64,000 nucleotides of DNA from Pseudidiomarina taiwanensis. GTDB lineage: Bacteria > Pseudomonadota > Gammaproteobacteria > Enterobacterales > Alteromonadaceae. Below are positions 1 through 9,840 of this stretch, piece after piece. A model generated the notes under the pieces. That model made no database searches. It was not told the DNA's origin and was given only the letters and a program-made list of their open reading frames with translations. The stretch covers positions 62,001 to 126,000 of the forward strand of contig NZ_PIQG01000002.1 in the NCBI RefSeq assembly GCF_003987435.1. Reading direction: 5' to 3'. Positions within the stretch are counted from its first letter, which is position 1. Each line of letters starts with the position of its first letter. The translations under genes were made by a program, and so were the position numbers.

Positions 1-30
1 CCCCGCATTCTTTCGTTTTTTGGTTGTTTT

Positions 31-2364
31 TTAATCACTCACTCCGTGCTCAAGGGCGACTTGCAGCACTTCATCAATCCATTTAACTGGGCGAATATCG
101 AGATCACCGATGACTTCAGAGCTGATTTCTTTCAAATCACGCTCATTATCTTTCGGAATCAGGACATGCTTAATACCGCCTCGGTGAGCTGCCAGCAGCT
201 TCTCTTTCAAGCCACCAATGGCGAGTACTTCACCGCGCAGCGTGATCTCACCCGTCATCGCTACATCGGCACGCACAGGAATACCACTAAGGCTCGAGAC
301 CATGGCTGTCACCATCGCAATACCGGCACTTGGGCCGTCTTTAGGCGTGGCGCCTTCTGGCACGTGGACGTGCAAATCGCGCTTCTCGTAAAAATCGGGT
401 TCAATTCCAAGTTTTTCGGCGCGGCTGCGGACTACGGTTAACGCGGTTTGAATCGACTCTTGCATCACTTCGCCTAATGAACCGGTAGAGGTCACTTTGC
501 CTTTACCCGGCACATTGGTCGCTTCAATAGTCAGCAAATCGCCGCCGACTTCGGTCCAGGCGAGACCTGTCACCTGCCCAACTTGATTCGTCTCTTCTGC
601 TTTGCCGTAATCAAACCGCTGCACGCCAAGGAAATCACTCAAGTTCTTTTGATTGATTTCAACATGCTTGACGCGCTTATCGAGGACGATTTTCTTCACT
701 GCTTTACGACACAGCCGTGAGATTTCGCGCTCAAGGTTACGCACCCCAGCTTCGCGGGTGTAATAGCGAATAATTCCGACAATTGCATCATCAGTAATAT
801 TCACTTCTTTAGCTTTCAAACCGTTACGCTCAATTTGTTTTGGCAATAAATGGCGTTTCGCAATGTTCAGCTTTTCTTCTTCGGTATAACCCGACAACCG
901 AATCACTTCCATCCGGTCGAGCAGCGGCCCAGGAATATTCATACTATTCGAGGTCGCAACGAACATTACATCTGACAGATCATAATCGACCTCAAGATAG
1001 TGGTCGTTAAAGTTGATATTTTGCTCTGGGTCTAAGACCTCGAGCAAAGCTGACGCCGGGTCACCCCGCATATCAGATGCCATCTTGTCGATTTCATCTA
1101 ATAAAAACAGCGGATTGCGCACCCCAACTTTAGCCATTTTCTGAATTAATTTGCCCGGCATTGAGCCGATATAAGTACGGCGATGTCCCCGAATTTCAGC
1201 CTCATCCCGCACCCCACCGAGGGCCATGCGAATATATTTACGCCCAGTCGCCTTGGCAATCGACTGTCCCAGTGAGGTTTTGCCCACTCCTGGCGGTCCA
1301 ACGAGACACAAAATAGCGCCACGAACTTTGCTAGTGCGCTGTTGTACCGCAAGATATTCGAGGATCCGCTCTTTAACTTTTTCTAAACCGTAATGGTCAG
1401 CATCCAAGATCTGCTCAGCTAAGGCCAAATCCTTTTTAATCCGTGAACGCTTTTTCCATGGCACCGAGACCATCCAATCAATGTAGCCACGCACGACTGT
1501 TGCTTCAGCTGACATCGGCGACATCATTTTCAGTTTCTGTAGTTCAGCCCGAGTTTTCTGCTCTGCCTCTTCTGGCATCTTGGCTTCGGCGATTTTGTTT
1601 TCGAGTGTTTCGAATTCATCTTGGCCATCTTCCATATCACCAAGTTCTTTTTGAATCGCTTTCATTTGCTCATTCAAATAGTACTCGCGCTGACTTTTCT
1701 CCATTTGCTTTTTAACGCGAGTGCGAATGCGCTTCTCGACCTGAAGCAGATCGATTTCACCTTCCATGAGCGCCATTAAATATTCAAGTCGCTCACGCAC
1801 ATCAATCAACTCAAGCACTTTTTGCTTGTCGTTCAGCTTCAATGGCATATGCGCAGCCATGGTATCCGCTAACCGATCCGCTTCATCGATCCCCGACAAT
1901 GAGGTCAGAACTTCTGGCGGGATCTTTTTATTTAGTTTGACGTAACCCTCAAATTGATTCACCGCCGAGCGAATCATGACCTCTTCTTCTTTGTCATCCA
2001 TCCGCTCTGAATGCAGCGGCGTGACCTGCGCACGGAAAAAGTCATCGGTTTGTTCAAACTCATCAAGCTGGGCGCGTTGCACCCCTTCAACCAGCACTTT
2101 GACAGTCCCATCAGGCAATTTAAGCAACTGCAAAATGGTCGCGATGGTGCCGGTGGTATGAATATCTTTTTGCTCCGGCTCATCCACCGAGGCATCCATT
2201 TGCGCAGACAAGAAGATTTGCTTATCAGCTTCCATTGCTGCTTCGAGGCAGCGAATCGACTTTTCCCGCCCAACAAAAAGGGGAATCACCATATGTGGAT
2301 AAACCACAACATCGCGTAGTGGTAAAACCGGAATACTCAGGCGAGTGGCCTGCTGTTCGCTCAT
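31..2364 (-). CDS. lon: ATP-dependent protease Lon (endopeptidase La)
   Basis: Cytoplasmic AAA+ serine protease that degrades misfolded and short-lived regulatory proteins. At 777 residues it is full length for the family. The N-terminal substrate-binding LAN domain covers about residues 10-200, followed by a coiled-coil linker. Walker A is GPPGVGKT at 356-363 and Walker B is LLDEID near 421-426. The C-terminal protease domain has the catalytic Ser in KDGPSAG (Ser679) and the partner Lys in GGLKEK (Lys722), the same numbering as the E. coli enzyme. It lies downstream of clpX, separated by an intrinsic terminator and a sigma32-like promoter, so it is probably transcribed separately and induced by heat. 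Identification is secure. Confidence 0.98.
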   Translation of the reverse strand: MSEQQATRLSIPVLPLRDVVVYPHMVIPLFVGREKSIRCLEAAMEADKQIFLSAQMDASVDEPEQKDIHTTGTIATILQLLKLPDGTVKVLVEGVQRAQLDEFEQTDDFFRAQVTPLHSERMDDKEEEVMIRSAVNQFEGYVKLNKKIPPEVLTSLSGIDEADRLADTMAAHMPLKLNDKQKVLELIDVRERLEYLMALMEGEIDLLQVEKRIRTRVKKQMEKSQREYYLNEQMKAIQKELGDMEDGQDEFETLENKIAEAKMPEEAEQKTRAELQKLKMMSPMSAEATVVRGYIDWMVSVPWKKRSRIKKDLALAEQILDADHYGLEKVKERILEYLAVQQRTSKVRGAILCLVGPPGVGKTSLGQSIAKATGRKYIRMALGGVRDEAEIRGHRRTYIGSMPGKLIQKMAKVGVRNPLFLLDEIDKMASDMRGDPASALLEVLDPEQNINFNDHYLEVDYDLSDVMFVATSNSMNIPGPLLDRMEVIRLSGYTEEEKLNIAKRHLLPKQIERNGLKAKEVNITDDAIVGIIRYYTREAGVRNLEREISRLCRKAVKKIVLDKRVKHVEINQKNLSDFLGVQRFDYGKAEETNQVGQVTGLAWTEVGGDLLTIEATNVPGKGKVTSTGSLGEVMQESIQTALTVVRSRAEKLGIEPDFYEKRDLHVHVPEGATPKDGPSAGIAMVTAMVSSLSGIPVRADVAMTGEITLRGEVLAIGGLKEKLLAAHRGGIKHVLIPKDNERDLKEISSEVIGDLDIRPVKWIDEVLQVALEHGVSD

Positions 2365-2415
2365 AATTTATCTCCGACTGAATCCATGGGGTCGTTAAAC
2401 CTATCTTACCTGTTA

Positions 2416-2443
2416 ATATGTGGTCCACCAGCGAAAGTTCAAT
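2416..2443 (-). promoter_or_regulatory. Sigma32-like heat-shock promoter of lon
   Basis: On the minus strand ATTGAAC (2437-2443) is followed after 13 bases by CCACATAT (2416-2423). This closely matches the known sigma32 pattern CTTGAAA, N11-16, CCCCATNT. It lies about 50 bases upstream of the lon start and just downstream of the clpX terminator. lon is a known sigma32 regulon member in enterobacteria; its use here is inferred. Confidence 0.6.
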
Positions 2444-2452
2444 GTTTTGCAT

Positions 2453-2479
2453 AAAAAAAGGGCCAAAAAGGCCCTTTTT
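2453..2479 (-). terminator. Intrinsic terminator after clpX
   Basis: A ten-base-pair stem (AAAAAGGGCC / GGCCCTTTTT) with a five-base loop, continued by a run of T on the minus strand. It lies about 28 bases after the clpX stop and separates the clpPX unit from lon. Confidence 0.85.
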
Positions 2480-2506
2480 GCACATTTTTCATGCTAAATA
2501 GCGGTG

Positions 2507-3790
2507 TTATTCACCCGAAGCGTGTTTCTCTTTCTCTTCGAACAGCATAATCGGTTGTGATTCACCCTGCACAACGGATTCATCAATCACCACTTTGCTG
2601 ACATCATCAAGAGACGGTAACTCATACATGGTATCGAGCAACACCCCTTCGACAATTGAGCGAAGTCCACGCGCCCCAGTTTTGCGTGCCATCGCTTTGC
2701 GAGCGATAGCGCGGAGCGCATCATCACGGAACTCTAACTCCACATCTTCCATCGCAAAGAGCGCAGCATACTGCTTGGTCAGTGCGTTTTTAGGTGAGCG
2801 TAAAATCTCAACTAAGGCATCCTCGTCTAACTCAGTTAAGGTCGCAAGCACCGGCAAACGGCCGATAAATTCTGGAATCAAACCAAACTTGACCAAGTCT
2901 TCAGGCTCAACTTTAGCAAGCGTCTCGCCTTCACTTTGTGGCTTTTTGCTCTTTACTTCAGCCCCGAACCCCATCCCAGTGCCAACACTGGTGCGCTGTT
3001 CGATGACTTTATCTAAGCCGGCAAAAGCGCCGCCACAAATAAACAAGATCTTTGAGGTATCGACCTGAACGAACTCTTGTTGCGGATGCTTACGTCCACC
3101 TTGCGGGGGAACCGCTGCAATGGTGCCTTCAACCAGTTTTAACAGAGCTTGCTGCACGCCTTCTCCCGATACATCACGGGTAATAGATGGATTATCTGAC
3201 TTGCGCGAAATCTTATCGATCTCATCAATGTAGACAATACCACGCTCAGCTTTCTCAACATCGTAGTCGCACTTTTGCAGTAGCTTTTGAATGATGTTTT
3301 CAACATCTTCACCGACATAGCCCGCCTCAGTTAAGGTGGTCGCATCGGCCATCGTAAATGGAACATCTAAGTAGCGCGCCAGAGTTTCCGCCAGATAGGT
3401 TTTACCTGAGCCGGTCGGGCCAATCAGCAAAATATTACTCTTACCCAGCTCAACATTTTCGTCGCTATCTGAGCCTTTTCGGCTGGCATTCTGTAATCGC
3501 TTGTAATGGTTATAAACCGCAACGGCGAGAACCTTTTTTGCCAACTCTTGACCGATCACGTAGCCATCAAGATGCTCTCTAATTTCGCGCGGTGTCGGTA
3601 ATTGCTGAGGCCCTTCACTGGGGGCGATACTTTGAATTTCTTCCGCCAAAATATCATTACACAGTTCGACACACTCATCGCAAATATAGACAGAAGGCCC
3701 AGCAATCAGTTTTTTAACCTCCTGCTGACTCTTACCACAAAATGTACACAACAAAGGTTTATCACCTGTATCTTGTGGGGTATCTGACAT
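2507..3790 (-). CDS. clpX: ClpX, ATPase subunit of the ClpXP protease
   Basis: AAA+ unfoldase that recognises substrates (for example ssrA-tagged proteins) and feeds them into ClpP. It has 427 residues. The N-terminal zinc-binding domain shows CxxC pairs at Cys15/18 and Cys37/40. Walker A is GPTGSGKT at 124-131, Walker B is VYIDEID, and the ClpP-docking IGF-type loop appears as IPEFIGRLP. The start lies one base after the clpP stop, with GGAGC as ribosome binding site, so clpP and clpX form one transcription unit ending at the terminator before lon. Identification is secure. Confidence 0.98.
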   Translation of the reverse strand: MSDTPQDTGDKPLLCTFCGKSQQEVKKLIAGPSVYICDECVELCNDILAEEIQSIAPSEGPQQLPTPREIREHLDGYVIGQELAKKVLAVAVYNHYKRLQNASRKGSDSDENVELGKSNILLIGPTGSGKTYLAETLARYLDVPFTMADATTLTEAGYVGEDVENIIQKLLQKCDYDVEKAERGIVYIDEIDKISRKSDNPSITRDVSGEGVQQALLKLVEGTIAAVPPQGGRKHPQQEFVQVDTSKILFICGGAFAGLDKVIEQRTSVGTGMGFGAEVKSKKPQSEGETLAKVEPEDLVKFGLIPEFIGRLPVLATLTELDEDALVEILRSPKNALTKQYAALFAMEDVELEFRDDALRAIARKAMARKTGARGLRSIVEGVLLDTMYELPSLDDVSKVVIDESVVQGESQPIMLFEEKEKHASGE

Positions 3791-3791
3791 C

Positions 3792-4409
3792 TTATGCTCC
3801 AGCTCGTTTACTTAAAATTGCATCAACGACACCATACTCCACTGCATCTTCGGCGCTCATGAAGTAGTCACGGTCGGTATCTTTCGCAACTTGCTCGTAA
3901 TCACGCCCGGTGTTTTCCGCTAACATCCGGTTCATCTTCTCTTTAATGTCGAGAATCTGACGGGCGTGAATTTCAAAATCTGAGGCTTGCCCTTGGAAGC
4001 CACCGAGCGGTTGGTGGATCATCACCCGAGAATTAGGTAAACAGTAGCGTTTGCCTTTTTCACCGCCAGCTAACAAGAACGCGCCCATACTGGCCGCTTG
4101 CCCCATACAAACCGTGCTCACCGCCGGTTTGATAAATTTCATGGTATCGTAAATCGCCATCCCAGCAGTGACCACACCACCAGGCGAGTTGATATACAGG
4201 TAGATATCTTTATCAGGGTTATCAGACTCTAAGAAGAGTAACTGTGCGACGATCAAATTCGCCATATGTTCTTCAATTTGACCACAGCAGAAAATAACGC
4301 GCTCTTTTAACAAACGCGAATAGATATCGAACGAACGCTCGCCCCGCGAGGTTTGCTCGATCACCATCGGGACAAGGGCAGCCATAGGTGACTGAGTAGA
4401 CTCCGACAT
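3792..4409 (-). CDS. clpP: ClpP, proteolytic subunit of Clp proteases
   Basis: Serine peptidase that forms the tetradecameric degradation chamber used with ClpX or ClpA. It has 205 residues. The catalytic triad is visible as Ser107 in GQAASMGA, His132 in MIHQPLGG and Asp181 in DTDRDYF. A short N-terminal propeptide, as in E. coli, is likely. It is the first gene of the clpPX unit and follows tig by 86 bases, a gap that holds both an intrinsic terminator and a candidate promoter. Identification is secure. Confidence 0.98.
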   Translation of the reverse strand: MSESTQSPMAALVPMVIEQTSRGERSFDIYSRLLKERVIFCCGQIEEHMANLIVAQLLFLESDNPDKDIYLYINSPGGVVTAGMAIYDTMKFIKPAVSTVCMGQAASMGAFLLAGGEKGKRYCLPNSRVMIHQPLGGFQGQASDFEIHARQILDIKEKMNRMLAENTGRDYEQVAKDTDRDYFMSAEDAVEYGVVDAILSKRAGA

Positions 4410-4425
4410 AAATACAAACTCCTGA

Positions 4426-4457
4426 AATAAAAATGGCCCGTACAGTTACGAGCCATT
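4426..4457 (-). terminator. Intrinsic terminator between tig and clpP
   Basis: On the minus strand an 11-base-pair stem (arms at 4447-4457 and 4432-4442, one G-U pair) closes on the tetraloop ACTG and is followed by TTTATTT. It should end tig transcripts. The 5' base of the hairpin overlaps the -10 element of the candidate clpP promoter. Confidence 0.75.
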
Positions 4458-4484
4458 AAAGCAAGTTGTCCTTGACTCCGTCAA
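4455..4484 (-). promoter_or_regulatory. Candidate sigma70 promoter of clpPX
   Basis: Minus strand TTGACG (4479-4484), an 18-base spacer and TTTAAT (4455-4460). Transcripts starting about seven bases further on would lack the 5' arm of the tig terminator and so escape it. Inferred from sequence only. Confidence 0.5.
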
Positions 4485-4495
4485 TGACGGAAGGA

Positions 4496-5797
4496 TTATT
4501 TCTTTGGATTCATCAGCGCGTCAAATGACGTCTTTTTCGCCTTAACTTTGGCTTTTTCCAAAATGAAATCAATCGCTTGTTCTTCGAGCGCAGCGTTGCG
4601 AACTTGTTGCATTAACTGCTCATTCGCCTTGTAGTACGCAACCACTTCGGCTGGATCTTCATAAGCAGACGCTTGAGTTGCAATCATTTCATCAACTTTC
4701 GCTTCGTCAACTTTAAGTTCGTTGCCACGAATCACTTCGCCGAGCAACAAACCAACCTTAACGCGCTCTTTCGCCTGCTCTTCAAATAAGTTTGCTGGCA
4801 ATTCTGGCATTTGCGCGCCTTGTGCGCCGCCGAAACGCTGCATTGTTTGCTTACGCAACGCATCGATTTCCTGATCAATCATGGCTTTTGGTAAATCAAC
4901 TTCGTTGTGCTCAACCAAGCCTTTCAAGACTTGCTCTTTGATTTTACCTGAAACCGAGTTTTTCAGTTCACGTTCCATGTTCTTACGAACTTCAGCTTTA
5001 AGCGCTTCAACACCACCTTCAGTTACCCCAAACTGAGCCACGAACTCGTCGTTTAACTCCGGTAACTTGCGCTCTTCAACTTTCTTCGCAGTAATCACGA
5101 ATTGCGCGGCTTTACCTTTAAGGTTTTCTGCATGGTAGTCTTCTGGGAAAGTGACTTCAATCGTCTTCTCTTCACCTGTCTTCATGCCGATGATCTGGTC
5201 TTCGAAGCCTGGAATCATGTTGCCAGAGCCGAGTTCGAGAGCGTAATCAGACGCCTTCCCACCTTCGAATTCTTCGCCGTCAATCGAACCAACGAAATCG
5301 ATTGTGATGCGCTCACCTTTTTTAGACTTACGCTTCACTTCTTTCCACTCGCCATGTTGCTTACGCAAAGTTTCCATCATGTTATCGACATCTTTGTCGG
5401 TGACTTCAACTTCTGGCTTCTCGATAGTGATTTTATCGAGCGCTTGTACAGTGACTTCTGGATAGACTTCAAAAGTTGCGACGAACTCTAAATCTTGGCC
5501 TGCTTCATTGACTTTTGGCTCGATGCTAGGTGCCCCAACTGGGTTAATTTTTTCCTGCATCATGGCTTCAAAATATTTGCTCTGCATCAAGTTTGACGCG
5601 GCGCGCGCACGCGCTTCTTTGCCGAACAGCTTTTGTAATACGTTCGGTGGCACTTTGCCCTTGCGGAAACCGTTGATGCGGCGATTACGATACTCGTCTT
5701 TTAATAGACGCTTAACTTCATTATCGATAACTTCAGCCGGCACAGTAATCGTCGCGCGGCGCTCTAATCCTTGGGTTGTCTCTACAGAAACCTGCAT
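4496..5797 (-). CDS. tig: Trigger factor
   Basis: Ribosome-bound chaperone and peptidyl-prolyl isomerase that meets nascent chains at the exit tunnel. It has 433 residues. The N-terminal ribosome-binding domain contains the signature [11 protein letters not shown] near 44-54. The FKBP-like PPIase domain lies near 150-245 ([14 protein letters not shown], then [17 protein letters not shown]). The rest is the helical chaperone domain, with a basic C-terminus. It stands upstream of clpP, the usual order, and has its own promoter at 5868-5896. Identification is secure. Confidence 0.98.
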   Translation of the reverse strand: MQVSVETTQGLERRATITVPAEVIDNEVKRLLKDEYRNRRINGFRKGKVPPNVLQKLFGKEARARAASNLMQSKYFEAMMQEKINPVGAPSIEPKVNEAGQDLEFVATFEVYPEVTVQALDKITIEKPEVEVTDKDVDNMMETLRKQHGEWKEVKRKSKKGERITIDFVGSIDGEEFEGGKASDYALELGSGNMIPGFEDQIIGMKTGEEKTIEVTFPEDYHAENLKGKAAQFVITAKKVEERKLPELNDEFVAQFGVTEGGVEALKAEVRKNMERELKNSVSGKIKEQVLKGLVEHNEVDLPKAMIDQEIDALRKQTMQRFGGAQGAQMPELPANLFEEQAKERVKVGLLLGEVIRGNELKVDEAKVDEMIATQASAYEDPAEVVAYYKANEQLMQQVRNAALEEQAIDFILEKAKVKAKKTSFDALMNPKK

Positions 5798-5867
5798 TAC
5801 TTTTTTACCTCGGCTTCACTAATGGCCTTGAGCCCTCAATGGTCGGGACCCCTCAAAATGACGCCGC

Positions 5868-5896
5868 ATTATAGCGAGAGGATAAGCGGTAGTCGA
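5868..5896 (-). promoter_or_regulatory. Candidate sigma70 promoter of tig
   Basis: Minus strand TCGACT (5891-5896), a 17-base spacer and a perfect TATAAT (5868-5873), 70 bases upstream of the tig start. Confidence 0.6.
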
Positions 5897-5928
5897 GAGT
5901 CCACCGCTATTTTTTGTGCTCAGTTGGT

Positions 5929-6861
5929 TTAAAACCCGCCGTTGATCACACCACCGGCAGTATCAGCGAAGGAGACGGTGCCTGCAGCCGCATCATAAAT
6001 TACGCGGCAACTGGCCGTGCCCCGACCGCATACTTGGCCACGAATATTCGAGCCGGTCGAACCGCGGCCATCAAAGACGCGCAATTTATCGAGTTGGGCC
6101 GCTAAGTCGATCACATAATCCTGTGTTTCGATTCGCGCCGCGCTCACCGTAATGACTTCCATCGCCTGTTCATTTTCAATTTGGTAACGCTCAGCGATTT
6201 CATTTACAACGCGCATCGATAAGGTCTGCTTTTGCTCAGCTAAAGCTGCACTGCCGACCAGACCTTCTAAACGCTGCTCACTCTCGCGATAATTCGAGCG
6301 AGCCAGAAAAGCATACAGCTCAGCCGCTCGTTCAATATCTTGAGGAGTGCCAAGACCGGCTGCTTTGAGTTGCGCAAGCAAATACATTGACGGCTTGTAA
6401 AGCTCTTCTGCAGCGCGCTCTAAGTCCGCCACTGTGGCAGAGTTATCCGTGGCTGTTTCGCTGAAATTACGGATCGCCCGTTCATGCAAAGCAGTTAAAA
6501 AGCCACGGTCAGCAGCACGATTTAATGCTTCGGTGGCGGCATTCAGATCTTGTTCAAAGATAAAGCCATCGCGCAGCCAACGAGAGTAGATATGCCAGGC
6601 ACGCAGGTCTTGATTGCGCAAGGCGCGTTTTAGATGCTGACGCGCTAAGGTGTGGTTCAAAGGAACGCCGTCCCCGGTCGCATAAGCAAGCGCCACAATA
6701 ACTTGTGCATCAGGGCTACCATTAAGCGAGAACCGCACCAGCTCAGCCATCGCCTCAGAACATTCATCCGAGGTACATTCCATTTCATCAGCCATAATCA
6801 CTGTCGGGGTGAGTAAGAGCGTCATGGCAAACATCAAGCTAAAAATAAAAGACGAGCGCAT
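5929..6861 (-). CDS. Secreted protein with Sel1/TPR-like helical repeats, function unknown
   Basis: About 310 residues, with a clear signal peptide (hydrophobic stretch SFIFSLMFAMTLLLTPTVIMA) and so probably periplasmic. The middle of the protein has short helical repeats of the Sel1-like kind (AQVIVALAYATGDGVP; HIYSRWLRDGF; YLLAQLKAAGLGTPQDIERA). Such repeats usually mediate protein contacts. The C-terminal 60 residues contain Cys in a Gly-rich stretch (GQVCGRGTASCRVIYD) that could form a disulfide. The ATG at 6861 was chosen because CAGGA lies eight bases before it; another ATG three codons upstream (6870) sits directly on that ribosome binding site. It is a single gene between tig and the tRNA cluster. 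I do not recognise a named family. Confidence 0.8.
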   Translation of the reverse strand: MRSSFIFSLMFAMTLLLTPTVIMADEMECTSDECSEAMAELVRFSLNGSPDAQVIVALAYATGDGVPLNHTLARQHLKRALRNQDLRAWHIYSRWLRDGFIFEQDLNAATEALNRAADRGFLTALHERAIRNFSETATDNSATVADLERAAEELYKPSMYLLAQLKAAGLGTPQDIERAAELYAFLARSNYRESEQRLEGLVGSAALAEQKQTLSMRVVNEIAERYQIENEQAMEVITVSAARIETQDYVIDLAAQLDKLRVFDGRGSTGSNIRGQVCGRGTASCRVIYDAAAGTVSFADTAGGVINGGF

Positions 6862-6951
6862 ATTAAACATCCTGCATTGTTATCAGAATGTTAGTATGAA
6901 CAGAGTAATACTGTTTTGCAAAACGAAGAAAAGTAACAAAACGTGAAAAGA

Positions 6952-7028
6952 TGGTCGGCGAGACTGGATTCGAACCAGCGACCCCTTGTACCCAAAACAA
7001 GTGCGCTACCAAGCTGCGCTACTCGCCG
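6952..7028 (-). tRNA. tRNA-Pro (anticodon TGG), copy 2
   Basis: 77 bases including an encoded CCA end. The acceptor stem CGGCGAG / CTCGCCG is perfect, the anticodon loop TTTGGGT gives TGG, and the T arm carries GGTTCGAATCC. It is the last gene of a four-tRNA transcription unit and is identical in sequence to the Pro copy at 7263-7339. Confidence 0.97.
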
Positions 7029-7055
7029 CCACAGAATCTTAGGATTTTTTTGAAA

Positions 7056-7132
7056 TGGGGTGGCTGATGGGATTCGAACCCACGACCACCGGAATCACAA
7101 TCCGGGGCTCTACCAACTGAGCTACAGCCACC
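7056..7132 (-). tRNA. tRNA-His (anticodon GTG)
   Basis: 77 bases with an encoded CCA and an encoded extra 5' G at position -1, the hallmark of tRNA-His. The anticodon loop is centred on GTG (ATTGTGAT), and the D and T arms are canonical. Confidence 0.97.
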
Positions 7133-7166
7133 ACAACAAAAGAGACAATTTGTGCCAGGGCATAAA

Positions 7167-7243
<77 letters not shown>

Positions 7244-7262
7244 ATGTCATCCAACGCGAAAA

Positions 7263-7339
7263 TGGTCGGCGAGACTGGATTCGAACCAGCGACCCCTTGT
7301 ACCCAAAACAAGTGCGCTACCAAGCTGCGCTACTCGCCG
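7263..7339 (-). tRNA. tRNA-Pro (anticodon TGG), copy 1
   Basis: 77 bases, identical to the Pro copy at 6952-7028. It is the first gene of the tRNA unit, about 48 bases downstream of a near-consensus promoter. Confidence 0.97.
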
Positions 7340-7386
7340 ACATTTCGTGTAAACCCGTGCAGGACGCGGCCTGACAACGGGGGCGA

Positions 7387-7415
7387 ATAATACCCATTGC
7401 GCTATGAAGCGTCAA
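7387..7415 (-). promoter_or_regulatory. Promoter of the tRNA operon
   Basis: Minus strand TTGACG (7410-7415), a 17-base spacer and TATTAT (7387-7392), followed by a C-rich discriminator (TCGCCCCC). GC-rich discriminators are typical of stable-RNA promoters under stringent control, so growth-rate regulation is likely. Confidence 0.75.
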
Positions 7416-7585
7416 ACATTTTTTTCTAATTCGCGTGCGACTGCCCAATTTTACAGCAATTCAAATCCAACTGCAGTCATAGTCGGTTTCTCTGTGCTCG
7501 CGCGTAACAGTTTCACCTGACCGAAAAACATGAGAAAATAGCATCTTCTTCAAAGCTTCATCTTCTTGCTGTTAGGGAAACATTC

Positions 7586-8449
7586 ATGTCGGCGCAAACT
7601 ATCGATGGGAAAAAAGTGGCTCAACAAGTGCGTGATCAAGTCCGCGAACGCGTCGCCGCACGCGTAAGTCAGGGTTATCGGGCTCCAGGTCTAGCGGTCG
7701 TGCTAGTGGGCCGCGACCCCGCCTCGCAGGTGTATGTTGGCAGTAAACGCCGTGCCTGCGAAGAGGTTGGAATTACCTCAAAAGCCTTTGACCTTCCCGC
7801 CACCACCTCCCAAGCTGAACTTGAACAACTCATCGATAAACTTAATCAAGACCCTGAAGTGGATGGCATTTTAGTCCAGCTACCGCTACCTGAAGGGCTC
7901 GATTCTCAAGCTATTTTAGAGCGGATTAACCCGTTTAAAGATGTCGATGGCTTCCACCCTTTTAATATGGGCCGCTTAGCTCAACGTAACCCTGCATTAC
8001 GACCTTGTACTCCACGGGGCGTGATTACCTTGCTCGAGACGACTGGGGTTGATCTCCATGGTTTGCATGCAGTCGTCGTCGGCGCTTCAAATATCGTCGG
8101 CCGCCCAATGGCGCTTGAACTCTTGCTCGCTGGGGCAACCACCACCGTCTGTCACCGCTTTACCCATGATCTTGAACATCATGTTCGCCAAGCGGATTTA
8201 GTAGTGGTCGCAGTGGGTAAACCGAATTTCGTCCCAGGTGACTGGATCAAGCCAGGTGCAATTGTCATCGATGTTGGCATCAATCGCCGCGCTGATGGCA
8301 GCCTCTGCGGCGATGTTGAATATGCTATCGCAGCTGAGCGCGCTGCGTTTATCACCCCTGTCCCGGGCGGCGTTGGTCCAATGACGGTAGCTACGCTTAT
8401 GCAAAATACCCTGCAGGCCTGCGACACCTGGCATAATCCAATCGCCTAA
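7586..8449 (+). CDS. folD: Bifunctional methylenetetrahydrofolate dehydrogenase / cyclohydrolase FolD
   Basis: Cytoplasmic enzyme that interconverts 5,10-methylene-, methenyl- and 10-formyl-tetrahydrofolate, using NADP. It has 287 residues, the usual length. Family signatures include the catalytic region [20 protein letters not shown] (Tyr and Lys near 50-57), [10 protein letters not shown] near 97 and the C-terminal [14 protein letters not shown]. The start is preceded by TTAGGGAAA. It stands alone on the plus strand, and its stop codon ends one base from the stop of the convergent TadE-like gene. Identification is secure. Confidence 0.98.
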   Translation: MSAQTIDGKKVAQQVRDQVRERVAARVSQGYRAPGLAVVLVGRDPASQVYVGSKRRACEEVGITSKAFDLPATTSQAELEQLIDKLNQDPEVDGILVQLPLPEGLDSQAILERINPFKDVDGFHPFNMGRLAQRNPALRPCTPRGVITLLETTGVDLHGLHAVVVGASNIVGRPMALELLLAGATTTVCHRFTHDLEHHVRQADLVVVAVGKPNFVPGDWIKPGAIVIDVGINRRADGSLCGDVEYAIAAERAAFITPVPGGVGPMTVATLMQNTLQACDTWHNPIA

Positions 8450-8450
8450 G

Positions 8451-9107
8451 TCATTCTGGAAGCACCAAGCGATCGCTCAACATTGGGCTACTCACTTGGT
8501 GCTGCAAACCCCATAAAGGTATCCCAACAAGCTGTTGACGGGCTCGACAAAAACGCTGAGCCGGATGCTTTGATTGCGCTGCCACCCAGCTAAAAAATGT
8601 ACCAATGAGGGGAAGCCGTAAGGGCTGGCACCAGCGGATCCGCAAAGTTAAAGTTCGTGCTCGCTGTTCAAGCTCAGGTTGAGTCGAAAGCTGATAACGT
8701 AGAGGCAAATGTGACCATGGGATGACGCGTTGCTTATCCTTAGTGACTGCCAACTGCCGTTCAGCTTCACCAAACTCCATAATTTTCAAAGCCGCAATTT
8801 GTTTCACCCACAAACGCTGCTGTAAATAAGCGCGACCGAGTTCGACCGTGGCACCGCTGCGCATCGACGCCAGCGCTTGGGGCTCAACTCCTAACATCGC
8901 CGCGGCTAATTCCGCCTCGGCGACCGCTACTTGCCCTTGTTGTAATGCAGCAGAGCGCGCCGCTTGCGCACTTGCCACTTGCAGCATTTGTTGCGCCCAA
9001 ATCAGCCACAGGATTTGGAGCACCGCGAAACTGATAAACAACAGCAAAGGTAACGCGAGTAACGCCTCAACCACAGCTTGTCCTTTGTAGCGACCAAACT
9101 TAACCAC
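8451..9107 (-). CDS. TadE-like pseudopilin, last gene of the type IVb-like pilus cluster
   Basis: About 218 residues. The N-terminus YKG-QAVVEALLALPLLLFIS followed by a hydrophobic helix is typical of TadE/TadF/TadG-type pseudopilins. It also fits a prepilin-peptidase site (G then x4 then E). The remainder is probably extracytoplasmic and has four Cys after residue 150. A GTG start at 9107 with AAGGGC just upstream is preferred; it overlaps the stop of the preceding PilV-like gene by eight bases. A TTG at 9122 is the alternative. Translational coupling to the pilus genes suggests a role in that apparatus, but TadE proteins normally belong to Flp/Tad pili rather than this family. The exact role is unknown. 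Confidence 0.75.
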   Translation of the reverse strand: MVKFGRYKGQAVVEALLALPLLLFISFAVLQILWLIWAQQMLQVASAQAARSAALQQGQVAVAEAELAAAMLGVEPQALASMRSGATVELGRAYLQQRLWVKQIAALKIMEFGEAERQLAVTKDKQRVIPWSHLPLRYQLSTQPELEQRARTLTLRIRWCQPLRLPLIGTFFSWVAAQSKHPAQRFCRARQQLVGIPLWGLQHQVSSPMLSDRLVLPE

Positions 9108-9840
9108 AACGCCCTTGAGCAACGCAACTGTTCCAAAGAGCCTGGAGCAGGTCCAGCTGCTGCTTCAATTGCAGCAAACTCCCTTCTGGGCTGATCAAGG
9201 AGTCTACCTCGAGATGCTCAATGCGGGCATGCGTTGCGCTAAAGTCGCTGGTTTGGACCAAATCACTTTGCACCATAGTCACACTCGCTGAAGTAGCTTG
9301 CAATTGACTCACATTCGTTAGCGCATGACCGTTCATCTGCAAATCAACCTGCATCTCGTTTAACTCTGGCTGCTGCGGCTGTGGCTGCCGATGTAAAAAC
9401 CGTTCGGCATTCGCGACTTGGCTATAATCTGGCTCTAACACTTCGATAAAAACTTGCTCTTGTACGGCCCGAGCACCTGGCAACTGACTTGCGAACCAGC
9501 GCGCCTCTGCATGATTTGGCGCAGCAATTTGTAACTGTAGATGCTCTGCCTGCGGTAACACTTGCCAAGTTTGTTGCCACGGCTCAACAAATCCGGAGCT
9601 GCCATCCGGATGGCTTAGTTGACTCAAATCACTCGGTACTTTGTGAGTTTGCTGCCACTGTGTTTGCAACGCAGATATCAATAATTCCGTGTCGTAGACC
9701 CACGTTTGACGGGTGCTCAATTGTTGCTGTTGAGCATACCATTGGCCTAAGAACATCAAGCCAACCCCAATCAAGGTGAGCGCCACGATCAACTCAAGTA
9801 GAACAAATCCAGTTACTTTATGGTCGCGCTTTGTCGCCAT
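9100..9840 (-). CDS. PilV-like minor pilin without a shufflon
   Basis: About 246 residues. The leader MATKRDHKVTG is followed by FVLLELIVALTLIGVGLMFLG, a type IV prepilin N-terminus with Glu at +5. Further on, MQVDLQMNGHALTNVSQLQA resembles the joint region of R64-type PilV adhesin pilins, where DLxMNGxxIxNV motifs precede the variable tip. The C-terminus ends in a Cys pair (CVAQGRCG). The ATG at 9840 is chosen because AGAGG lies eight bases upstream and it starts directly at the leader; the reading frame remains open further upstream. It overlaps the end of the small prepilin gene by 28 bases. It is probably a tip or minor pilin for surface contact; no shufflon repeats or recombinase were found. 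Confidence 0.7.
   Translation of the reverse strand: MATKRDHKVTGFVLLELIVALTLIGVGLMFLGQWYAQQQQLSTRQTWVYDTELLISALQTQWQQTHKVPSDLSQLSHPDGSSGFVEPWQQTWQVLPQAEHLQLQIAAPNHAEARWFASQLPGARAVQEQVFIEVLEPDYSQVANAERFLHRQPQPQQPELNEMQVDLQMNGHALTNVSQLQATSASVTMVQSDLVQTSDFSATHARIEHLEVDSLISPEGSLLQLKQQLDLLQALWNSCVAQGRCG

Noticed and set aside
9100-9840. Shufflon at the PilV-like gene
   Set aside because: No inverted repeats, alternate C-terminal cassettes or rci-like recombinase were seen in the adjoining sequence.
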